Shown here: in pieces, positions 5,626-10,778 of the stretch
Layout: the number at the start of each line of letters is the position of its first letter
Numbering within the stretch: the first letter of the stretch is position 1
Source: Alphaproteobacteria bacterium
Lineage (GTDB): Bacteria; Pseudomonadota; Alphaproteobacteria; ATCC43930; CGMCC-115725
Reading direction: 5' to 3'
DNA: 10,778 nt
Assembly: GCA_019237175.1 (NCBI GenBank)
Contig: JAFAHP010000573.1
Location: forward strand, 1 to 10,778
The notes under the pieces: generated by a model
What the model saw: the letters and a program-made list of their open reading frames with translations, nothing else
Database searches by the model: none
What the model was told of the DNA's origin: nothing
Position numbers and translations under genes: made by a program

Positions 5626-7923
5626 ATGACCGCCGTTCACGTCGCGATCGAGAATGTCAGCCGCCGCGGCTTTTTGCACGGCGTGCTCGCCACCGGCGGG
5701 CTGGTCCTTGCCGCCGAATTCGTGCCGATGCGCGCCGCACTCGCCTATGCCACAGGTGCGGCCAAGTTCTCCGGCGGCGTCGTCTCCGATCCTCATGTCT
5801 TTGTCGCAATCGATAAGAGCGGCATCGTTACGATCATCGCCCACCGCGCCGAGATGGGAACGGGATCGCGCACCAGCCTGCCGATGGCGGTCGCCGACGA
5901 ACTCGATGCCGACTGGTCGCGCGTGCGGGTCAAGCAATCGCCGGGCGACGAAAAGAAATACGGCAATCAGAACACCGACGGTTCGCGCAGCCTGCGCCAT
6001 TTTATCCAGCCGATGCGGCAATGCGGGGCCGCGATGCGGCATATGCTCGAACAGGCCGCAGCCTCCCAATGGGGTGTCGATATCGGCGAAGTGCAGGCGC
6101 AAAACCACGAAGTCGCGCACAAGCCCTCGGGCCGCAAGCTCGGCTATGGCGATCTCGCCGCCGCCGCGAGCGCGCTGCCGACGCCGCCGCCCGACCAGAT
6201 CAAGCTGAAAGACCAGGCTGCTTTTCGCTATCTCGGCAAAGGCAATGTGTCGATCGTCGACCTGTTCGACATCACCACCGGCCGCGCCGTCTACGGCATC
6301 GACGCCAAACTGCCGGGCATGAAATATGCCGCCGTCGCCCGGGCGCCAGTATTGGGCGCCAAGCTTGCCTCCTACGATGGGACGGCGGCGATGAAGGTGC
6401 CGGGTGTCGAAAAGATCGTCGTCATCGACGGGACCCCGCCGCCGGGGAAGTTCCAGCCGGTAGGCGGTGTCGCCGTCGTCGCTGCCAACACCTGGGCGGC
6501 GATCAGGGGCCGCGATGCCCTTGTCGTTCATTGGGACGACGGACCGCACGGAGCCTACGATTCCGCCGCCTACAAAGCCCAACAAGAAGAAACCGCAGGC
6601 AAGCCCGGCAAAATCGCGCGCAATGATGGCGATGCCGAGCAGGCGCTCGCCTCGGCAGCAAAAACGATTTCCGCCGAGTACTACGTTCCGACCTTGGCGC
6701 ACGCGCCGATGGAGCCGCCAAACGCTACGGCGCGCGTCGCCGACGGCAAATGCGAAGTGTGGGTGCCGGTGCAGAGCCCGGGCAACACCCAGGAGGAGCT
6801 CGCGCAAAAGCTCGGGCTCAAGCGCGACGACGTGACTGTCAACGTCACGCTGCTCGGCGGCGGTTTTGGCCGCAAGTCGAAATGCGACTATGTGCTCGAA
6901 GCGGCACTAGTGTCGCGCGCGATGGGCGGGGCCCCGGTCAAACTCGTCTGGACCCGCGAGGACGACCTGCACAACGACTACTTCCACGCCCCCTCGTTCG
7001 AGCGCCTCGACGCCGGGATCGACGGCCAGGGCCATGTCGTCGCTTGGCGCCACCGCGTCGTCGCGCCGTCGATCCGCTCGATCTTTGTCGCCGACCCGAA
7101 GCGCGAGCAGCCGGGCGAATTGAGCCAGGGCGTCATCGATGTTCCGTTCGCGATCGCCAATTTACGCTGCGAAACCGGTGAAGCCGAAGCGCATTCGCGG
7201 CTCGGCTGGTTCCGCTCGGTCCGCAACATCCCGCACGGCTTTGCAATACAGTCGTTTGTCGCTGAGATCGCGCATGCGCTGGGCCGCGACCCCAAGGACA
7301 TGCTCTTGGAGCTGATCGGACCGCCACGCCTCTTCGACCCGCGCAAATCGCCGGGCGCCGAGGGCTACACCAATTACGGCGAGCCGTTCGAGACTTATCC
7401 GATCGACACCGGGCGGCTGCGGCGCGTCATCGAGGTCGTCGCCGAGCAAGCCGGGTGGGGCCGGCAATTACCGTCCGGGCACGGCCTCGGCATCGCCGCT
7501 CATCGCTCGTTTGTCAGCTATGTCGCGACTGTTGTCGAGGTTGCGGTCGACGACAAGGGCAAGCTCACGGTGCCGCGGGTCGACACCGCGATCGACTGCG
7601 GCTTTGCCGCCAACCCCGAGCGCATCCGCTCGCAGATCGAAGGGGCGGCGGTGATGGGGCTAAGCATCGCCAAATATGGCGAGATCACGTTTAAAAACGG
7701 CCGCGCGCAGCAGAACAATTTCGACGGCTTCCAGGTCGCGCGCATCGACGAGGCGCCAGCGATCACGCATGTGCACATCATCCCGGCGACGATCGACGTG
7801 CCGTCGAGCGGTGTCGGCGAGCCGGGGTTGCCGCCGTTCTCACCGGCGCTGTGCAATGCGATCTTTGCCGCCACCGGCAAACGCATTCGGCGGCTGCCGA
7901 TCGGTGACCAGCTGGCGAGCTGA
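5626..7923 (+). CDS. Tat-exported molybdopterin subunit, IorB/aldehyde dehydrogenase type
   Basis: A 765-residue catalytic subunit that hydroxylates an aldehyde or N-heterocycle with water, using molybdopterin (cytosine dinucleotide in known relatives). A twin-arginine signal, SRRGFLHG (12-19) with a following hydrophobic stretch, targets it to the periplasm. The aldehyde-oxidase hammerhead domain spans about 208-300. Molybdopterin-binding segments include EMGTGSRTSLPM (76-87), HAPMEPPNATA (359-369) and GGGFGRK (411-417). GVGEPG near the end holds the catalytic glutamate, E732. The early segment placed before the hammerhead domain is the rearranged order typical of IorB rather than xanthine dehydrogenase. 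No FAD subunit is encoded nearby, as usual for this subfamily. Known relatives often have cytochrome c partners; here the next gene encodes a Rieske protein instead. The family is sure; the substrate is unknown, and aldehyde oxidation is the likeliest role given the alcohol dehydrogenase downstream. Confidence 0.94.
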   Translation: MTAVHVAIENVSRRGFLHGVLATGGLVLAAEFVPMRAALAYATGAAKFSGGVVSDPHVFVAIDKSGIVTIIAHRAEMGTGSRTSLPMAVADELDADWSRVRVKQSPGDEKKYGNQNTDGSRSLRHFIQPMRQCGAAMRHMLEQAAASQWGVDIGEVQAQNHEVAHKPSGRKLGYGDLAAAASALPTPPPDQIKLKDQAAFRYLGKGNVSIVDLFDITTGRAVYGIDAKLPGMKYAAVARAPVLGAKLASYDGTAAMKVPGVEKIVVIDGTPPPGKFQPVGGVAVVAANTWAAIRGRDALVVHWDDGPHGAYDSAAYKAQQEETAGKPGKIARNDGDAEQALASAAKTISAEYYVPTLAHAPMEPPNATARVADGKCEVWVPVQSPGNTQEELAQKLGLKRDDVTVNVTLLGGGFGRKSKCDYVLEAALVSRAMGGAPVKLVWTREDDLHNDYFHAPSFERLDAGIDGQGHVVAWRHRVVAPSIRSIFVADPKREQPGELSQGVIDVPFAIANLRCETGEAEAHSRLGWFRSVRNIPHGFAIQSFVAEIAHALGRDPKDMLLELIGPPRLFDPRKSPGAEGYTNYGEPFETYPIDTGRLRRVIEVVAEQAGWGRQLPSGHGLGIAAHRSFVSYVATVVEVAVDDKGKLTVPRVDTAIDCGFAANPERIRSQIEGAAVMGLSIAKYGEITFKNGRAQQNNFDGFQVARIDEAPAITHVHIIPATIDVPSSGVGEPGLPPFSPALCNAIFAATGKRIRRLPIGDQLAS

Positions 7924-8064
7924 ACTTCTGTCGGCGAGCGATCTCCGTGTCCTTCGTCGTATTCCTCGGACGCGAGCAAGATCTCTGTGGCAATACTTTG
8001 CGACGCAGCCTTTTCTGGTGCAATTCTGACGGATGAAACCCGAATACAGACCGCACCGGCCCAC
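7924..8064. other. Intergenic stretch with repeat-like sequence before the Rieske gene
   Basis: Between the molybdopterin gene and the Rieske frame the sequence around 7941-7966 (CTCCGTGTCCTTCGTCGTATT) resembles the widespread intergenic CACGAAGGACACGAAG-type repeat read on the opposite strand. No gene, terminator or clear promoter is seen, so read-through from the molybdenum genes is possible. Confidence 0.3.
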
Positions 8065-8791
8065 GGGTCCGGCCTTGGGCCGGCCCGAGGATAAACTCCG
8101 GCCGGTGCCCATTGCTGACATGGATCCCGGCCTTCGCCGGGATGGCGCGAATGGGAAGGGCCCGGTTACCAGCGATCGACTTGCACAGCGGCGGGCCAGT
8201 TTGTCCCAGAGCGACGGTGAAACCGGTTGGCGACCTTCGTGCCCACCGAGCCGGCGAGCGGCGATAGCGGCAGGCGTTGGTCTGCTCGCCGCGCCGCGAC
8301 TCGCGCTGGCTGACGAGGAGGATGCCAAACGGGAGCGTCCCCAAACGGGCGATGTACTGGTCAAGATCGGCGCCGTCGACACGGCACCGCTGAAAGCCGC
8401 CGATCTGCCGCTCGGCGGGCCGCAGGTCTTGGCCTGGCCGATGGACCCGGCGAGCAAGACGGTGCGGGACGGCTCGCGGCTCAACAAGGTGTTGCTGCTG
8501 CGGCTCGATCCCGCGGGCTTTGACACGGCGACAAAGGCGCGTGCCGCCGATGGTGTCGTCGCTTATTCGGCAATCTGTCCGCACACCGGCTGCGAGGTGG
8601 CCTTATGGCTCGCCGCGACACAGCGGCTCGAATGTCCATGCCATTTTTCGCAATATGACCCGAAAATTGGGGCCGCGGTGGTCGGCGGACCGACGCCCCG
8701 GCCGTTGCCGGCGTTGCCGCTCAAGACCGCTGACGGACGGCTGGTCGTCGCCAAGCCGTTCACCGGGCGCCCCGGCTTTCAGCAAACCTGA
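8033..8791 (+). CDS. Tat-exported bc1-type Rieske [2Fe-2S] protein
   Basis: The frame encodes up to 252 residues, ending in a Rieske domain with both cluster motifs: CPHTGC (C182, H184, with C187 for the disulfide) and CPCH (C201, H204, with C203). All cluster ligands and the disulfide pair of high-potential bc1 or arsenite-oxidase-type Rieske proteins are present. The segment SRRAAIAAGVGLLAAPRLALA (73-93) is a twin-arginine signal with a likely cleavage after LALA. There is no second membrane helix, so the mature protein is probably soluble in the periplasm or held by an uncleaved anchor. The start is uncertain: residues about 11-37 are encoded by a palindromic repeat. TTG 8201 would give a normal 17-residue lead before the twin arginines, and ATG 8120 lies inside the repeat. 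It lies between the molybdenum enzyme and the quinoprotein, suggesting it carries electrons from one or both. Confidence 0.88.
   Translation: MKPEYRPHRPTGPALGRPEDKLRPVPIADMDPGLRRDGANGKGPVTSDRLAQRRASLSQSDGETGWRPSCPPSRRAAIAAGVGLLAAPRLALADEEDAKRERPQTGDVLVKIGAVDTAPLKAADLPLGGPQVLAWPMDPASKTVRDGSRLNKVLLLRLDPAGFDTATKARAADGVVAYSAICPHTGCEVALWLAATQRLECPCHFSQYDPKIGAAVVGGPTPRPLPALPLKTADGRLVVAKPFTGRPGFQQT
8065..8143. repeat. Composite palindromic repeat overlapping the Rieske 5' end
   Basis: Two hairpins lie side by side. The first has CCGGCC (8069-8074), TTG loop, GGCCGG (8078-8083), with flanks GGG and CCC extending it imperfectly. The second is a perfect eight-pair hairpin, ATCCCGGC (8124-8131), loop CTTC, GCCGGGAT (8136-8143). 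The second is a very common dispersed motif in Bradyrhizobium-like genomes. If translation starts at 8033 the repeat is translated; otherwise it forms part of the leader. Confidence 0.65.
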
Positions 8792-8836
8792 CGTCGACCC
8801 TCAGCCAGCACCAACAAACCAAGGGAGAAACCGCCA

Positions 8837-10615
8837 ATGTCGAAACGACACCGACTGGCACTTTTTGTCGGCGCCGGCGCGCTCGGATCACTATTGGCCG
8901 GGGCCGCCGTGGCGCAAAAGCCGCTGCCCCCGTTGCCGCAGCCGCAAGGGCCACCGCCGGTTCCGGCGATCCTGCAGAACTACAAGCCGGTGACGGCACA
9001 AGGGCTGACAAAGCCGGGTGACGGCGACTGGCTGATGTATCGCCGAACCTATGACGGCTGGGGTTACAGCCCCTTGACGCAGATCACGCCCGCCAATGTG
9101 GGGCGGCTGAAAATGGTCTGGACGCTGGAGACCGGCCAGGTCGAAGGCCACGAGGCGCCACCGATCGTCAACAACGGGGTCATGTTTGTCGCAACCCCCG
9201 GCAATCAGGTGCTGGCGATCGACGCCAAGAGTGGCGACCTATTGTGGCGCTACAAACGGCCGATCCCGGAAGACATGCTCTTGCTCCATCCGACGAGCCG
9301 CGGTGTCGGTATTTACGGCGACAAGGTTTATTTTGCCGCGAACGACGCCGTGCTGGTGGCACTCAACGCCAAGACCGGCAAGGAAGCGTGGAAGACCAAG
9401 GTCGAGGATTACACCCACGGCTATTACATGACCCTGTCGCCATTGATCGCCGACGGCAAGGTGATGGTTGGCGTTTCCGGCGGCGAGCTCGGGATCCGCG
9501 GTTTTGTCGCGGCCTTCGACGCCGAGACCGGGAAGCCGTTGTGGAAGACCTACACGGTGCCGGCGCCCGGCGAGCCGGGTAGCGAGACCTGGCCCAAGGG
9601 CAACCAGTGGAAGACCGGCGGCGGCGCGGTGTGGATCATGGGGACCTACGATCCCACGACCAATCTGGCCTATTGGGGCACCGGCAATGGCGGACCGTGG
9701 ATGGGCGACCAGCGGCCGGGCGACAACCTCTACACCGCCTCGGTGGTGGCACTCGACGCCAACACCGGTGCGATCAAGGGCCATTTCCAATATCATCCCA
9801 ACGAGTCGTGGGACTGGGACGAGGTGTCGCCGCCGATCCTAGTCGATTACCGTCACAACGGCAAAACCGTGCACGGCCTCGTCGATGTCGCCCGCGACGG
9901 CTATCTCTGGGAGCTCGCGCGTGTCGACGGCGGCAAGATCGAATTCGTGGCCGGCGAGCCGTTTGTAAAGCAGAACGTCTTCAAGAGCCTGGACCCGGAA
10001 ACCGGGCGGCCGGAAATCGACCCGGTGCGCAAGCCCGGAACCGGCAAAAAAGCCGATTTCTGCCCGTCGTTGTGGGGCGGCAAGGATTGGCCGCCGGTGG
10101 CTTACAGCCCCAAGACGCGGCTCCTCTACATCCCCGCGAACGAAAACTTGTGCGGCACCTCGATCGGTGAAAAGGTGACGTATTCGCCGGGCGAGCGTTA
10201 TGTGGGGGCGACGACGACGCTCTATGTCGCGCCGGATGCCAAATATATCGGCGAATTGCAGGCATGGAACCTCGATACCGGAAAGAAGGTCTGGAGCCAT
10301 CCGTTCGCCAATTCGCAGCTCTGGGGACCGGTATTGGCAACGGGCGGCGGGCTGGTTTTTGCGGGCGGCACCAACGACCGCTATTTCCGCTCCTTTGACG
10401 CGTCGAACGGCAAGGCATTGTGGCAATTCCGCACCGGCTCCGGGGTGGTGGGCGTACCGGTGTCGTTTGCGCTCGGCGGCAAACAATACGTCGCGGTGCA
10501 ATCGGGCTGGGGCGTCGATTCGGCGCGGATGCAGGCCCGGATCAATCTGGTTCGCCCGTACCAGTTCCCGGATGTGCCGCAAGGCGGTGCGATCTGGGTG
10601 TTCGCGATCGAATAA
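8837..10615 (+). CDS. PQQ-dependent alcohol dehydrogenase, lanthanide-type active site
   Basis: A 592-residue soluble quinoprotein of the methanol/ethanol dehydrogenase family that oxidises a primary alcohol to an aldehyde in the periplasm. A Sec signal (about 1-26, ending GAAVAQ) is followed by an eight-bladed propeller with repeated tryptophan-docking motifs such as AIDAKSGDLLWRY (128-140). By position, metal-binding residues are E217 (GGELGIRG), N284 (GTGN) and catalytic D326. D328 in SWDWDEV adds the second aspartate associated with lanthanide rather than calcium enzymes. R353 and W266 are likely PQQ contacts. The vicinal cysteine pair of classic enzymes is replaced by LL (149-150); only C409 and C439 are present. 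There is no heme motif, so an external electron acceptor is needed. The ribosome binding site AAGGGAGAAA is well placed. It lies 45 bases after the Rieske gene and ends at a strong terminator. No PQQ synthesis gene is present. Confidence 0.94.
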   Translation: MSKRHRLALFVGAGALGSLLAGAAVAQKPLPPLPQPQGPPPVPAILQNYKPVTAQGLTKPGDGDWLMYRRTYDGWGYSPLTQITPANVGRLKMVWTLETGQVEGHEAPPIVNNGVMFVATPGNQVLAIDAKSGDLLWRYKRPIPEDMLLLHPTSRGVGIYGDKVYFAANDAVLVALNAKTGKEAWKTKVEDYTHGYYMTLSPLIADGKVMVGVSGGELGIRGFVAAFDAETGKPLWKTYTVPAPGEPGSETWPKGNQWKTGGGAVWIMGTYDPTTNLAYWGTGNGGPWMGDQRPGDNLYTASVVALDANTGAIKGHFQYHPNESWDWDEVSPPILVDYRHNGKTVHGLVDVARDGYLWELARVDGGKIEFVAGEPFVKQNVFKSLDPETGRPEIDPVRKPGTGKKADFCPSLWGGKDWPPVAYSPKTRLLYIPANENLCGTSIGEKVTYSPGERYVGATTTLYVAPDAKYIGELQAWNLDTGKKVWSHPFANSQLWGPVLATGGGLVFAGGTNDRYFRSFDASNGKALWQFRTGSGVVGVPVSFALGGKQYVAVQSGWGVDSARMQARINLVRPYQFPDVPQGGAIWVFAIE

Positions 10616-10643
10616 TCCAGCGGATCGGCAGCCAGACAGCGGC

Positions 10644-10678
10644 GGGGCGGCGGTGATTTGCGCCGCCCCAATTTTGTT
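10644..10678 (+). terminator. Intrinsic terminator after the PQQ dehydrogenase
   Basis: GGGGCGGCG (10644-10652) and CGCCGCCCC (10661-10669) pair perfectly over nine bases with an 8-nt loop, followed by AATTTTGTT. It lies 29 bases after the dehydrogenase stop and closes the plus-strand cluster. The opposite strand has no T-run after the stem, so it serves one direction only. Confidence 0.85.
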
Positions 10679-10733
10679 ATTGCGTTCGCCGGGCTGAGAG
10701 CGCCGATCTTCACCGTTTTGCAGCAGATCGCGG

Positions 10734-10778
10734 TCAGCCTTTGCCTCGGTAAAGTTGCAGCACCGCGTCGGTGTCTGA
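10734..10778 (-). CDS. Possible C-terminal end of a convergent gene
   Basis: Reading in from the right edge on the minus strand, 14 codons give SDTDAVLQLYRGKG before a TGA at 10736-10734. The residues look plausible as a protein C-terminus, and the position after the dehydrogenase terminator would suit a convergent neighbour. Fourteen residues are too few to recognise anything, so this may be chance. Confidence 0.2.
   Translation of the reverse strand, partial: SDTDAVLQLYRGKG

Noticed and set aside
4876..6807. Very long minus-strand open frame (643 residues) opposite the molybdenum hydroxylase genes
   Set aside because: It runs antisense to two genes with complete cofactor motifs. Its low-complexity Arg/Gly/Ala/His-rich content is what GC-rich coding DNA yields in an antisense frame.
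8033..8791. Arsenite oxidase small subunit (AioB)
   Set aside because: The CPHTGC and CPCHFS motifs and the Tat signal fit, but no arsenite oxidase large subunit is present; the molybdenum enzyme here is of the xanthine dehydrogenase family.
9839..10582. Minus-strand frame of 247 residues under the PQQ dehydrogenase
   Set aside because: It is antisense to a clear quinoprotein and has no family motif.
8837..10615. Genuine methanol dehydrogenase MxaF or XoxF
   Set aside because: The vicinal cysteines are missing, there is no mxaI, xoxG or xoxJ nearby, and the sequence differs widely from either, so only the broader PQQ alcohol dehydrogenase family is claimed.
1..10778. CRISPR arrays, tRNA or rRNA genes, insertion sequences, prophage genes
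   Set aside because: I saw no regularly spaced repeats, cloverleaf or rRNA sequence, transposase frame or phage gene; the repeats present are isolated palindromes.

Overview
The window reads as chromosome from a GC-rich alphaproteobacterium, most likely of the Hyphomicrobiales (Bradyrhizobium/Rhodoplanes-like). This is inferred from the strong G/C third-position bias, the product families, and the dispersed palindromic repeats of the CCCTCACCCTTCCCTCTCCC and ATCCCGGCCTTCGCCGGGAT kinds. No species can be named from the sequence alone.

Left part (1-3436, all minus strand) is a catabolic unit. An IclR-family regulator (2564-3436) is followed by a Baeyer-Villiger-type flavin monooxygenase (854-2530) and an amidohydrolase-2 family enzyme that runs off the left edge (1-656). 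The regulator has a candidate promoter whose spacer is filled by an imperfect palindrome (3481-3501), with a second perfect palindrome just upstream (3517-3534). One palindromic repeat lies between the monooxygenase and the amidohydrolase (718-810). A related one lies inside the monooxygenase reading frame, close to its N-terminus (2459-2510).

Middle part (3437-5169) is gene-poor. It holds a frameshifted remnant of a LysR-type DNA-binding domain (3728-3917, minus), a possible alcohol-dehydrogenase scrap (3522-3596), a candidate small RNA ending in a good intrinsic terminator (about 4191-4266, plus), a small conserved-looking protein gene (4281-4490, minus), and one doubtful small frame (4803-5033).

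Right part (5170-10615, all plus strand) is a periplasmic redox cluster. It encodes a two-subunit molybdenum hydroxylase of the isoquinoline 1-oxidoreductase/aldehyde dehydrogenase type ([2Fe-2S] subunit 5170-5622; Tat-exported molybdopterin subunit 5626-7923), a Tat-exported bc1-type Rieske protein (8033-8791) and a secreted PQQ-dependent alcohol dehydrogenase (8837-10615) followed by a strong terminator (10644-10678). The dehydrogenase carries the Asp-x-Asp pair associated with lanthanide-dependent enzymes and lacks the vicinal cysteines typical of the family. The simplest joint reading is oxidation of an alcohol to an aldehyde by the quinoprotein, then to an acid by the molybdenum enzyme. 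The Rieske protein would be an unusual electron carrier, since no cytochrome c or flavin subunit is encoded here. The enzyme families are clear from motifs; the substrate and the joint pathway are inference.
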